DNA from: Callaeas wilsoni | Lineage: Eukaryota; Chordata; Aves; Passeriformes; Callaeidae | Assembly (NCBI GenBank): GCA_013398955.1 | Contig: VWPU01003191.1 | Location: 62,001-126,000, forward strand | Direction of reading: 5' to 3' | DNA: 64,000 nucleotides | Shown: positions 25,331-36,999 of the stretch, one piece after another | Layout of the letters: every line of letters begins with the position of its first letter | Position numbering within the stretch: the stretch's first letter is position 1 | The notes under the pieces: model-generated | Told to the model about the DNA's origin: nothing | Databases searched by the model: none | Seen by the model: only the letters and a program-made list of their open reading frames with translations | Position numbers and translations under genes: made by a program

Positions 25331-25875
25331 ATCATAGAATCATAGAATAAGCTGAGTTGGAAGGCATCCATCAGGATCATCAAGTCCAACTCCTGGACCC
25401 TCACAGGATACCCCAAGCATCACATCCTGTGCCTGAGAGCATTGTCCAGAAACTTCTTGAACTCTGTGAGGCTTGTGGTGTGACCACTTCCCTGGGGAGC
25501 CTGTTCCACTGTCCTGCAACCCTCTGAGTGAAAAACCTTTTCCTGATACCTGACCTAAACCTCTCCTGACTGAGCTTCATGCCATTTCCTTGAGTCCCGT
25601 CACCTGTAATGAGAGTGAAGAGATCTGTAGCTGCCCCTCCTCTTCCCCTCCTGAGGATGCTGAAGACCACAATGAGGTCTCTGCTCAGCCTGTTCTTCTC
25701 CAGGCTGAACAAACCCAGTGACTTCAGCCACTCCTCACCATGCTTCCCTTCCAGACCGTTTACCCTCCCTGTTGCCCTCCTTTGGACACTCTCTAATGGC
25801 TTAATGTCTTTAAATTGCGGTGCCCAAAACTACACCCAGGACTCAAGATGAGTCTGCACCAGTGCAGAGTAGAGA
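25331..25875 (-). mobile_element. CR1 LINE, 5'-truncated, about 0.55 kb
   Basis: It starts at the left with the reverse-complement CR1 terminus ATCATAGAATCATAGAATAA followed by GCTGAGTTGGAAGG. This is a different 3' subtype from the TTAGGTTGGAAAAGACC copies elsewhere in the window. The minus strand encodes an ORF2 C-terminus with RKRFFTQRVAGQWNRLPREV at about 25480-25545, and further upstream the CR1 region complementary to CTGAACAAACCCAGTGACTT. It is interrupted and non-functional. Confidence 0.93.
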
Positions 25876-28144
25876 AGAACCTTTATTCTGAAGCAATCCA
25901 AATGTCAGGGTTTTTTTTTTTAATATTTTCCTTTCCATGAGAAATATCAATGTTCTATAGGGAGTTGCTAAAGAGGATGTCCTGCCCCCATGCTCCAGCG
26001 CATTTTGCAATTTCCCACAGAACAAGATTTCCAGCTTATTGGCCACTCTGAACTCAGACATTTGGAGGCATTGATTGAACACAGCCCCGCAACTCCTGTG
26101 GCAGGAAAAGATCTCAAGATGACATTGAGAAGATATGACCTCCATCCTGAAACAGGATTACTGGTATCAGAAAACTAGCATCTAACCTTTGCCCTGCCTA
26201 TAATTCATGACCAAAATTTTCAAAAATCTACAGTCTTCCCATGAAGTTTTTGGAATGGATGTTTTAAATTTTCCCCTATGTCCTTGATCTCCACCATGAT
26301 TAGGGCCAACAAGTATTTTCCCCCTTTGTGTTTTCTACATCTTCCATGATTATAATCTTATTACCCCTTAACTCTCTCCTTGTCTACTCCTGTATTGCAG
26401 CCATTCCTCTCGTATTTCGTCAGAGGCCATGTTTTAAAATCTTCTGATTATTCTGTCCAAAACAAGACAGAGCATCCCTCTGGAACCGTACTAGGTTTTA
26501 AAAGAGTGGCAGGATCACTCTGTACACCTCTCAGCTACCACTGCTGTTTATCCATCACAGTGTGATGTTCACCTTCTTTTCTAACAGCAAGACGTGGTTG
26601 ATTCTTGCCAGGTTTGTGATCCACCCTGAGCACTAGCGCTTCTTTGTCCAACTGCACCAAGTGGCTTTCCCCCATTAAATATCTGTACATTTAATTAGAT
26701 CTTAGTAAGTGTTTCCACTAAAGAGAATCATTCTTTTTCAAAATAGTTATTCAATCTGTCAAGAGCAATTCAAATTGTCAGTCTGTCTGTCCTGCAGCAC
26801 ACTTGCAGCCTCTCACAGCACGATGCAGTTTGAAGATTTAAGAAGCAGATATTTTTGTCCGTCACTTAGGCTATTACTTAAAACACTGGATAGGAACTAG
26901 AGTCACTGTGGAACCATATTCAAATGCTGCCTAAGGATCTACATAGTAACTATTATATCTTTCAAACCAGTGTCCACTCTGTGCTTGAATTTAGACAGTG
27001 TTTCCCTAGTTTGTGAACTAAAGTATCTCTTGAGATGGTGTCAAAAGCCTTTCTAAGCTCAAGACATATAATGTTTACGGTATCTTTATTTTGCAAGAGC
27101 TACTGATCTGTAGGAAAAAAAAAATCGTGATGAATCCATGTTGACTCCTAGTCTTCTGTCATTGTTTTCCAATTGTCTTCAAATAGTTTGATTCTTCCCG
27201 CCCCTTGTAATTATCTGAGATACAAGGTACTGAATGGGTTCCCCAGCTCGTCTTACATCCTTTTAAATGACAAGTGCCAACTCTGCCTCTTGGGCAGCAT
27301 GGGAGCAAGATGTGCAGCTGCAGAAATCCTCTCGGGGGCATGTTGCAGCTTGGAGAATTTGTTCCTGAAGTGGTTGAACCTCAGATGGTCTGTGGATGGA
27401 GCTGAGGCTGGCAGGTGCAGGAAGGCCTAGAGAGGCTGTGTGCCTGGCTGCTGACTCCATGGGAAAGCAAGGGCTTGGGAAGGGGAAGATGAGGGAGAAC
27501 TGGAGTCTTGCCTTGGTACAGAGTCACGATGTGGCCAGGACATGCATTTGGATTTGGAGCCAGACATGTACTCTCATTTTATGCAGGAAAATCAGAGTAG
27601 TCAAAGAGAAGCATGGCTAGGTCTGAGATTGTGAGGATGAATTTTACCCAGATCAGTCAGGCTGAAACAATACAATACACTAAGCATTTTTCACCCTCTT
27701 CTTATTCCGTGCTATTTTGAAAATTCATCTTTTATTGTCTGATTGTAGCTAGAGAGAAGACTAATATAGCCAAACAAGTACAAAACATTTTGACCTTTCC
27801 AGATACGTTTCGCTTTTTCAGTTTTTCCTGATGGGTTTTATTTTCTGTGTGTTTTTGATTTTTTTTTTAAAATGTTTTTCCTCATAAAGCATATCCTCAG
27901 CATTCAATTCACTAGGTTTCTTTAGAACTGGAGGACAAAGATGTTGCTCTAGACAGAGTGTTGAGCTTGATGAGACAATCGTGTAGGAGATATGACAGTC
28001 AAAAAAAAGAAGCTACTTCCCCTTCCCAGTTAAGAGATCTTCCCCCATAATTACTGTCTTAATGAAAGCACAACATGCAGCTCACAATACCTATGATTTC
28101 ATTTTAATTACTCCTGGAAGACAAAGCAGTCATTTAAAAATGCA

Positions 28145-28619
28145 ATTCTGCACCCCATGGAAGGGACCCATGCTGGAGCAGTTTGTGAAGAACTGCAGCC
28201 CATAGGAAGGACTCAGGCTGGAGAAGTTCATGGAGAACTGTCCCCCGTGAGACAGATCTCATGCTGGAGCAGGGGCAGGACTCCTCTCCCTGAGCAGTGG
28301 CAGGAACAACCTGTGATGGACTGACTGTAAGCCCCATTCCCTGTCTCCCTGTGCCACTGCAGGGGAGGAGGTAAAGCCTGTGAAGGAGGGAGAAGTAGGC
28401 AGAAGGTGTCTTAAGGTTTGGTTTACTTCTCATTATGCTGCTCTGCTTTTTATTAGTAATAAATAAAGTTAATTTCCCCAATTCAAGTCTCTTTTGCCTG
28501 TGATGATAACTGATGAATGGTCTCTCCTGGTCCTTATCTCAACTCATGAACCTTTCACTGTATTTTGTCTTCCCTGCTTTGGTGGATGCCTGGCATTCAG
28601 CCAGCCACAACCCACCACA
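28145..28619 (+). mobile_element. Endogenous retrovirus LTR (avian type), 5'-truncated
   Basis: The left part holds about three imperfect units of roughly 45 bp built around ATGCTGGAGCAGTTTGTGAA, as seen in the U3 of a common avian ERV LTR family. It is followed by an overlapping AATAAATAAAG polyadenylation signal at 28458-28467, a U5-like segment, and the terminus CAACCCACCACA ending in the canonical CA. I recognise the family from general knowledge of bird genomes but do not assign a database name. No internal gag, pol or env sequence adjoins it. It is joined directly to a second LTR in opposite orientation. Confidence 0.75.
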
Positions 28620-29089
28620 GGACAGTTTAATAAGGAAAGCAAAAGCTGCATACACAAGCAAAGCAAAACAATAAATTAATTCACTGCTTCCCATGGGCAG
28701 GCAGCTGTTCAGCCATTTCCAGGAGAGCAGGGCCCCCTCACATGTAACAGTGACTTAGGAAGACAAACACTGTCACTCCAAACATCCCACCCTTCCTCTT
28801 TCTTCCCCTACTTTATAAACTGAGCATGATGTCATAAAGTCTGGAATATGCCTTAGGTCAGCCTGGGTCACCTGTCCCAGCTGTGTCTCCTCCCAGCCTC
28901 CCATGCACTCCCAAATTCCTTGCCAGCGTAGCAGTATGAAAAGCAGAAAAAGGCCTTAGATCTGTGCAAGCCCTGCTCAGCAATAACAAACACATCTTTG
29001 TATTATCAGCTCTGTGTTCAGCACAAATCCAAAACACAGCCCCATACAAGCCACTGTGAAGAAAATTACCTCAGCCAAACCCAGCACAT
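28620..29089 (-). mobile_element. Endogenous retrovirus LTR (avian type), inverted, lacking U5
   Basis: Read on the minus strand, it starts at 29089 with TGTGCTGGGTTTGGCTGAGG, continues with a U3 containing a decayed CRE-like site (28827-28837) and a TATA box (28812-28819), and reaches an ATTAAA signal at 28626-28631. It then stops abruptly at the neighbouring LTR, so the expected U5 is missing. The order of landmarks matches a widespread avian ERV LTR. No coding region is attached. It is either a solo LTR damaged at its 3' side or part of a rearranged provirus. Confidence 0.75.
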
Positions 29090-29245
29090 ATCGTCAAGTT
29101 AATGATTTTATGATTGACAAGATATGTGGCTCAAGCAAGAAATGTGTTGCTATGATGGTAAAGAGAAGGCATTCACTCCATAGCATTCAGACATTCCTAT
29201 TGCTAATGTTTTGGCTGTGCATATAGAAAAGGAGATGAAAAAGAT

Positions 29246-29380
29246 GAACATCAGCATCTGACCTTTCTGACCCTATATCCAAAGCTTATTGAACATCAGC
29301 ATCTGACCTTTCTGACCCTATATCCAAAGCTTATTGAACATCAGCATCTGACCTTTCTGACCCTATATCCAAAGCTTATT
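29246..29380. repeat. Minisatellite: three identical 45-bp units
   Basis: The unit begins GAACATCAGCATCTGACC and ends CCAAAGCTTATT. Copies at 29246-29290, 29291-29335 and 29336-29380 are identical at every base. Perfect identity implies recent expansion or gene conversion; an assembly artefact is possible. It lies 156 bp from the edge of the inverted LTR. Confidence 0.97.
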
Positions 29381-30520
29381 TCATGCATTTGTCCATGAAA
29401 TAAATTTCCATCTTTTCTAGAAGCTAATATGATTGATTTTGCACATCAGGACAAGTAGTGCAAAAATAGAGAGCTCCAGCCTAGCCATCCCACATGGCAA
29501 TCAGGCCTTAGCAAGGTTTGTCAAAATGCTCATTGAAAAATTGAAAGGCAAAAAATTTTTTGGTAAAAATCCATTGTATTTCTTGCTTGTATTTTTAGAA
29601 CTATATACTTTGTATTATTAGCACTAATGTGAAGGCCCCTGAAGGATAGAATAGCCAGTCTTTAAGCTATTCTGTGAGCACTCTCCATGTGTTGGTGGGC
29701 AAAGCACAGTGCCAGTGCTGAAAACCTGCCTGCAATCTGTAGACATGAGAAGTCAAATTGCTGAAGTCAAACCCGTTGGCCTGAGCAGTGTTGGTGAAGG
29801 GAAGGGATGGTCCCAAAGCAAGCCATGAACGCACATGGAGTAGGCTTCTTCTCTCCAGGCTTCAGCTGAGGGACCATTTGCTGCCCCTGCTCAGGCTGCC
29901 CTGGCTCCCTGCGCAGCCCTGCTCCCACCTGGCCCCAGGAGCCACCTTCGGGCCAAGCTGTTGATGTGGTGAGGATGGTGAGACCGCTGCATTGCCCGCT
30001 TGCTCTCGAGACATTTCCAGACTGTTTCACATTGAAAAGCAAACCTTATTCTGCCAAAATATTTTCATCTAGACCTAATAAAAGCAAATTAGACTCTTCC
30101 CCAGATCAGGAATTAATTTTGTCTGGTTGTGTGTCATGGCTAGAGTAAACAGTTTATACTTGGGCAAAGGCTGTGTTTAAGTATGGCTGGATCCTGTTTG
30201 GTTTACTGTGATTAACCTAAACAATTGAGAAATGTTGAAACAAATTAATTTAAATTCTTTCTTCCATTTCCTACAGCTTTTCTAAGGTTAGGTTCTTAAA
30301 GAAACTATTCCAGAAATTATTTCAAGGCAAAAAAAATTATTGTTAACATTCTTACATTAAAATGAAATTATGGGGATCCCCCTCCCCCCATTTAATAAGG
30401 CTTACATGTCCTTTCCAGATGCACACAAGCTGAACAACCTGCTGCTTAATGGGAGATGTCCTTTTGCTCAAAACACAGGAGCATTCCACTATGCCATTCT
30501 AAGCATTACAAGAAATATTT

Positions 30521-30751
30521 AGAATCATAGAATCACAGAATAAGCTGAATTGGAAGGGACCTCTCAGGATCATTGAGTCCAGCTCCTGGCCCTCCACAGA
30601 ACAGCCCCAAGAGTCGCACCATGTGCCGGAGAGCATTGTCCAAAGACTTCTTGGACTCTGTCAGGCTTGGTGCTGTGACCACTTCCCGGGGAAGCCTGTT
30701 CCAATGCCCAACCACCCTCTGGGTGAAAAACTTTTTCCTGATATCCAATCC
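30521..30751 (-). mobile_element. CR1 LINE 3' fragment, about 0.23 kb
   Basis: It begins with the reverse-complement terminus AGAATCATAGAATCACAGAA and GCTGAATTGGAAGGGACCTC, the same subtype as the copy at 25.3 kb. The minus strand reads FFTQRVVGHWNRLPREVV near 30675-30735, the end of CR1 ORF2. It is truncated after the DIRKKFF segment. Confidence 0.92.
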
Positions 30752-33700
30752 CCTGCAAGTGGCTTCTGCAGACTCTTCCTCAGTGTTGAGGCCAAAATGT
30801 CAGTGATGTCATGTCACAGAAACACTGCTCCTGCTTCTCACATGGGGATTAGATGAGCAAAAGGGGTGGTAGCCAAAGCATATGAGTGAGTCTGCGTAAA
30901 ATTGTGCAGGATTTAACAACTGGAAAATTAAGTGTCCTGGTATGAGATTTATGTCCTGTCCAAACCTTTCAGTTAATTAAAGGTATGGCCTATTTTCTTC
31001 TGCCTCCGGAAGCACCAGATGGCTTATGGAAAGCAAGTATTTTTGTTGAAGAGGATCAGTAGCTTGACTTTAATTTGATGAAAGGAGGAAACCTCATCTT
31101 TCCAGAAATGTCTGGATTCAAGTACCAGCAGTTATTATCTTTAACTTACTTAGTGCCTGTCTTATTGATGGGCTGCTCCTGAATATGCTGTCTGCTAACC
31201 CATGTGCTGCAAATTGTAATTCTCCTTGGTGGCAGCACCACATAGCTGTTTTGAGCAGATGGGCTTTGTGTTTTTTTTCACTGGATCCTTTCCCTGACAA
31301 CCTTTATTTCAGTTTTGTTGGAACAAAGATGGAGCACTGTTTTTGTCATTCTAGGCATATAAAAAGCTTTGCTCTTTCAAAAAATAGTATTTTACTTTAA
31401 ATGAGTCTCAAAAAGTGACTGTGAGAATGCCCAGAGTAGGCCTTGTATTTCCATCTCCATCTCTGAAGCAATAACCCTCAGCACTTCTGGATCTGGGAAG
31501 CATTTCTTGTATGTTGGCAAACAATGTATTCCCAATTTAATATGGATATCTTTAAAATCTTATTTTACTGAGTAGTCACAGCATAGACAGCCTTGATCAG
31601 TGAGTGCAGAGATCCTCTCAGCGTTCACATACATGTATGAGGAAGTCAGATCAAGCCCAGCCTTAAGAGCTGAACATTTGCAGCCACAGACAGACAGATG
31701 TTTATCTGAGAAGAGGTTTATATTGGCTTCTGTTTGAGAACTAGAAAGACAGTTTTCACCTTCAAGCAAAATCAGGAATTAGATGCAATCAATAGCTTCT
31801 GGAAAAAAATTTTCTAACCTTAAATGGTCTCCTGAAAGGTTGAATCATGAAGGACCCTGGCATATTTTTAACAGAAGGAAATCTATTTCTGGAGCTCTTT
31901 GTGCGGCACAGGCTTTGTTGAGGTGGGGGGGAGCTCCATTTCTGTAGCTCAGCATACAGCTCTAATAACAGGTCCTGCATCTCAAGTTGGTTTAGTTCAT
32001 TCAAAATAAAGCACTTCCCTATGCCTCACACACAGACAGCTGGTGGCTGAAGCACTCTGTAAAAACTGGGACATTTCAGAGATCCTTATGTTACTGTACT
32101 GGCAGGCAGCTGAGCTGTACAATACAGAAACCCCTGCTCCAGCAGGGCTGGAAATGTTGTAGGACTGTTTTCATTCCAGGCTCAGCACCTGGGATTCATG
32201 GGGAGGGGGGTGAGAGTTGAGGGTCAGGTTGTGGGGCCTAATGCAAATTGCTCACGTGCATTACAAACTGATGGAAGCCTCACCCCGGGAGTATCAGGAA
32301 CAGATTATGTGGTTGTCCTCTCCTTCAGAAAGATAAGGAGACAGCTGTGGTCCAGGGAGCCTCATGCAACCACTCATGGAAGCAGAAAGACAGCAAACCT
32401 GGCCAGAAACCTGATCACCATGTCCATGCAAGCCCGTTACGAACACATCTGATGTGTGGTTCTCTTGGGCTTCGCTTCCTCTGCACCACTCCTGCCTTAC
32501 ATGAGCTGGGGGCAGTGTGTTGAACAGGTGTATGCAATGGGTTTGCTTGCTCAGGTGCTGTTTCTGGAGGACAGGTCCCAGTGGTCAGGGCAGTCCCTGT
32601 TGGGGTCAAGATGAGGCTGGGGGGTAGAAGGGTGCAGGAGGAAGGGCATGGCTCCAGCCTGATCAGAAAAAAATGGTGAGGTGATCTTTGGGAGCTTGTA
32701 CAGGTGCAGGTCTTGTTCTGAGACACAAACACAGAGGAGAGTTTTCATGAGAGAAAGACCAGCACCCTGATCCAAAACTAGAGGCAGAGGGAGGTCACCG
32801 TGCAGCCCCTGTTGGGTGTCTGAAGGTGCTGGGGAAGAGGAGTGGCTGGGAGGGGCTGCCAGCAGCCTGGGCTTGAAGCCGTGGATGAGTGAACAAAGAG
32901 AGCAAGGTGAATTACTTTTTGTTTCTTCTTCCACAGAAAATCCTTGGTGCCACAGATGAGAAAGAGAAGTGTTTTCAGCTCTGAGTGCTCCCTCCTGTGA
33001 CACAGGAGAGGGCAGCCTGGGAAGAAATGCCAAGGATCTTTGCTCTCCCTGATTTCAGTTGGTAACATGTTGGCGAGAGAGACATTTCAGCAGTGAGGGT
33101 TTAATCATGCCAGACTTGATCAGGTGACTGTCTAATCTTTTTAAGAGTTTAGCTACCTAAATGAAATGGTCTGAAGAGATCATTTTATCACCATTATAGC
33201 TGAGCAAATAATTCACAATAGATAATTTATGAGCTGCCTTTGCCTCTTCATGAAATGATTAGATGGTGCTCAAAGCATTCATTAGTCAAGAATTTTAAAT
33301 CTATTTCCTGGGCTTGGTCCTCTCAGGAGCCTCACAATTTGGCTGTATTTCAACAAACCACTGACTATCTCCAGCTTTCCGCCCATGAGCAATGCCATTT
33401 AGCTTCCAGAGGTCAAAAATAGGTGAGAGCTGCCAGTAGGTCAAGGCATGGAGAAGAAATGGGGTCCAGACAACATGGCTGGGGCACCATGGGCTCAGGC
33501 CATCTGAGTCCTGTGGATTGTGCTGGGAAATGTAACCCAGTAGAACACAGGTGCCTGAAAGGAAAAAAAAAAAAAAACAAGCACCAGAATCCTGCAATGA
33601 CATGCATCACTTATACTGACCCGGGCTGAGACTCGAATTTTTGCCATTCCCTCCCAGCAAGAGCCTTCTCAACACGCACATGGTGTGCACCGACTTACAG

Positions 33701-33848
33701 GAATGTTTGCCAAGTAATAAGCAGCATGAAGGCAGCCAAACTGCGTTCAGGAACAGGCAGACAGTCTGGAACAGAATTCACTCCATCTTCTTTGTGGCCA
33801 GAGGGAAAAATTGCCACAGGCAGCATTTTATTAAAAACATAATGCCAA

Positions 33849-33880
33849 AAAAAAAAAAAAAAGGGAAAGAAAAAAAAAAA
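33849..33880 (+). repeat. Interrupted poly-A tract
   Basis: Two A runs separated by GGGAAAG lie at about 33847-33880. No retrocopy body can be recognised upstream, so it is annotated only as low-complexity sequence. Confidence 0.8.
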
Positions 33881-34990
33881 GCAAGTAGGAGAGAAAGAAC
33901 TAAGGATCAGGAAATAAATTAATCAATGTTCCTCTGGAAGCAAAGGAAGCCTTTGGGCCCCAGTACAGCTGGCTTGACAAGAGTGCAATATTGCAGGTGC
34001 TCTACATGTGGCCCAGGTTCTTTCCAGGTGCATTAGGAATAACGATGTCTTAATGCTTTTCTATTTCTTTTTTTTTCTCCTCAGGAGCTGGGTCATGATT
34101 TTTCCTTCTTTTATCATTCATGTCTAATCCAGTAGCAATTTGGAATACCCTAGAAGAGGGTGAAATCCCCACTGTGCTGGAAATTAGGTGAAGTGGTGAC
34201 ACAGAGGCAGAGTGCACTGGGAAACTTCCCGGTCCAGTAGAGAGCACTGCATGGTTCAGCAGTAAACCCAAGCACTGCTTTCTGCACTGCATAGCTGGAG
34301 CCTCCTTGCTTTGTACCCTGGTGATAAAATGCTGACTGACATGCTAATTAAGAGCTGCTCACAGTAGGATGTAGAATACAATATTTAGGACAAGGAAGGT
34401 GGGCAAAAGCCATAACTGAAAAAAAAACTTATCAAAACTATATAGGGTACTTTATTTCAAGGATATTGTGTACTTCAAGACTAAAAGATCTGTGGAATTT
34501 GCCTGCTACATTTTTAAAATTTTCATTTGCAACACTTGCTTGCTGTGTTATGCCAAAAAGACTCAGAATTTGAGCCAGCATAAACAGGGTATCAGGACCT
34601 GAAGATCTTTGCCAATACGTGGCCAGTGGTGGGGACTGGGGTGAGGGGTGGCCACTGCCACCAGTGCACTGGCACATTCTGGGGCCAGTCACAGGGATGC
34701 TTGGCTTGCCAAAGCTCAGCAGGGCACTGCTGGAAACCACAGAGGTGTGAGCAGTGAGCCTTTGCGTGCCTGTCGGGGAGCTGAGAGCTGCTCTTGTACT
34801 TGGCAGAGGGTAGCTGGCTTGAAGGAAGAGCTGGTCACCTGTGGCTGTCTGCTTGAGGGGCACCTCGGCAAGGCCTCCTTCACAAAGCCCTCATTTTGCC
34901 AGTTTTAAACTAGATGTGGCCACTGTGCTTTGCACACCTGACATTGCCTGTGTGTGTTGTTCTGTTCAGAGCACCAGGTGCCCAAAGAGA

Positions 34991-35028
34991 CTGTGAAATC
35001 ACTGACATGCTGTGAAATCACTGACATG
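34991..35028. repeat. Perfect 19-bp tandem duplication
   Basis: CTGTGAAATCACTGACATG occurs twice in direct succession (34991-35009 and 35010-35028). Confidence 0.9.
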
Positions 35029-35620
35029 ATCAAAATTCCACAAGGCCTTGAGCAACCTGATTTAAGATGCCTGTTTTGAACATGATCCTGGACCAGAAGA
35101 CGAGCGGGCACAGAACAGACTCAGATGTCCCTGCCAGCCTCAGTTCTGTGATTTTGCTTGACTCATGAACAAAGACATGTGGGTGCCTCTTTGAGGTATC
35201 CACACTTGAAGGTTCAAAAGGAGATGTTCAGTGCAGTCAAGTATGAGGGCCAGTGGAGGTTTTGGTATGAAAATACAATCCGTGAAAAAAATGGTGATGT
35301 CTGGAGCATCTCAGATTCCAATTATCAGGCACTGGTGGACTGCACCCTGTGCAAAAGCTTAGATTCAACCAAGTGACATTGAAGGCAATTCGAAGAGGGC
35401 AGAAGGAGGTATCTTGCTCTTTGTTTATGTGGTGCCTGTGTTTTGCATGTCTTCCATGGGAGGGGGATCAGCTCAAAAGGTGAAGGCCCTTTGTGGAGAG
35501 CAGTAGCTGTAAGGCACAAGCGCATTAATCACACACTTCTCAGTGACACAGATTTAGCGGGCTGTCTTCTGGCTCACTTAAATAACAGCATCGAAATGAC
35601 TGAGGTCTAAGTACAGCCTT

Positions 35621-35740
35621 ATCATAGAACTATAGAATCCATTAGGTTGGAAAGACCTTTAAGATAATGGAGTCCAACCCCTAATCCAAAACTGCCAAGT
35701 CCGTGACTAAACCACGTCTGTAAGAGTCACATCCACATTG
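35621..35740 (-). mobile_element. CR1 LINE 3'-end fragment, about 0.12 kb
   Basis: ATCATAGAACTATAGAATCC followed by ATTAGGTTGGAAAGACC and GGAGTCCAACCCC is the reverse complement of the CR1 3' UTR. It is truncated within the CCACGTCTGTAAGAGTCACA block, before ORF2. It lies just past the inferred TGFBR2 polyadenylation site. Confidence 0.88.
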
Positions 35741-36001
35741 AGACCTGAGCAAACCAGAAGTAGGAAAGCATCAGCTGTAAACCCTTTCTCCCTCCCTTCG
35801 AGACTTGTGAAGGTGTAATAGTGCAGGGGCTAAGGGGCCAGCAAGTTTGGCTATCTGCTAGTGCTGTTCTCCTGAACGGCAAGGTGATGACTTGGGGGAA
35901 GGAGTCATCAGCAAAGCAGGACACATTCACACTGGACACACTGAGTGTGACATTCAGGCCCCTGGTGGGAAGGAATGGACTTGAATCATTTTAGGATAGG
36001 G

Positions 36002-36007
36002 TTTATT
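36002..36007 (-). promoter_or_regulatory. Second canonical AATAAA on minus strand near TGFBR2 3' end
   Basis: The + strand reads TTTATT, so the minus strand has AATAAA 72 bp downstream of the first candidate. It could serve as an alternative distal signal. Confidence 0.25.
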
Positions 36008-36073
36008 TTAGGAAGAGCCCTCTCCCTATCCTGGATGCTCCAGAGATAAGAGATGAACTTGAGTTGGTGTTAT

Positions 36074-36079
36074 TTTATT
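36074..36079 (-). promoter_or_regulatory. Candidate TGFBR2 polyadenylation signal (AATAAA)
   Basis: The minus strand reads GCAAATAAAATAAC here, about 2.2 kb after the stop codon. It is the first canonical hexamer met on this strand after the stop in my reading; only ATTAAA variants appear nearer (about 36.71 and 37.82 kb). Confidence 0.45.
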
Positions 36080-36540
36080 TGCTCCAATAAACATTTGATT
36101 TATACAAAACAAAACAAGACAAAACCCCCCTCAAAACAGTTTACAAAGCAAGTTAAGTGTTTGAAACTTTTGATATACAAGAGTATATATTGCTCTCATT
36201 CCTATTTCATACATGATGTACAGGTGAAATATTCCTTAAAAGAATAAAAATTTTCCTTTACATGTAGTGTTAAAAAACCCCATAAAAACGTCAGTACTGT
36301 CAGGAATTACTGGTTGCCATTCTTTGACCTTTTGTGTGGATGGAGGAAAAGAAATGGGCCGAGACCTTCTACCTGCCTGGATGCACTCCCGACCCACGTC
36401 TCCTACCTCTGCCTATGGCCCTGTGAATTTACAACATTCCACCCCTACAAAATTGCCATAGTATCCTCTGACTTCCACTGTAGGCGTGGAGGTTTTGTCC
36501 CGCTCTGTTTAAATATTTCTGAGCAGTTTGGTTAAAATGC

Positions 36541-36574
36541 AAAAAAAAAAAAAAAAAAAAAAAAGGAAAAAAAA
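36541..36574 (+). repeat. Poly-A tract (24 A, GG, 8 A)
   Basis: Uninterrupted A24 at 36541-36564, then GG and A8. In the TGFBR2 transcript it would be a poly-U stretch. Confidence 0.95.
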
Positions 36575-36977
36575 GCAGTTACAACACCATTTCAAATAAA
36601 GTATTTGCCATCATAAATCTTAACTCCTATTTCAATAAGTATGATTCCTATTGACTTGCATGGCAACATCTTCAAGAGGAATATCAATGTTTATCTGTCA
36701 AAGTTGTTTAATAAATCACACCAGATACATATGTCCAAGATTGGTTTGTGCTGGTTGAATTTCTAACTTGCAAGGCCTGCTGACATGCCATGAGGAAAAG
36801 TGGATAAATCACTGTAAAACACCTAAAGACAAAATTTTTAGCACTTATTAAACACAGTGCTGTCATGTACATAGGCCCAATGTGATGTCAACTGTCTTAA
36901 GCATTTTGGGAAACTGAAAGAATGTAAGCAATGTCTGAGGGATCCTGTTGAAAAAGTCTTTGTTTTTGGTTGTTGTG

Positions 36978-36999
36978 TTTTTTTTTTTTTTTTTTTTTT
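36978..36999 (+). repeat. Poly-T tract (22 T)
   Basis: An uninterrupted T22 run, which would be poly-A in the TGFBR2 transcript. It lies about 410 bp from the opposing A24 run. Confidence 0.95.

Larger units (their letters stand above)
21371..36040. other. Intergenic region between convergent GADL1 and TGFBR2
   Basis: No exon with a recognisable protein product is seen on either strand in this roughly 14.7 kb. It holds CR1 fragments (25331-25875, 30521-30751, 35621-35740), two ERV LTRs in inverted orientation (28145-29089), a 45-bp minisatellite (29246-29380), poly-A/T runs (24513-24524, 33849-33880) and a 19-bp tandem duplication (34991-35028). The remainder is unique sequence in which I recognise nothing specific. 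A non-coding RNA gene cannot be excluded. Confidence 0.6.

Noticed and set aside
32551..33033. 160-codon open frame on the minus strand, proline and serine rich
   Set aside because: Low-complexity composition from a C/T-rich strand, with no family similarity that I recognise.
35158..35376. 72-codon open frame with protein-looking composition
   Set aside because: No recognisable family, no splice signals at sensible places and no retrocopy features. Not supported as a gene.
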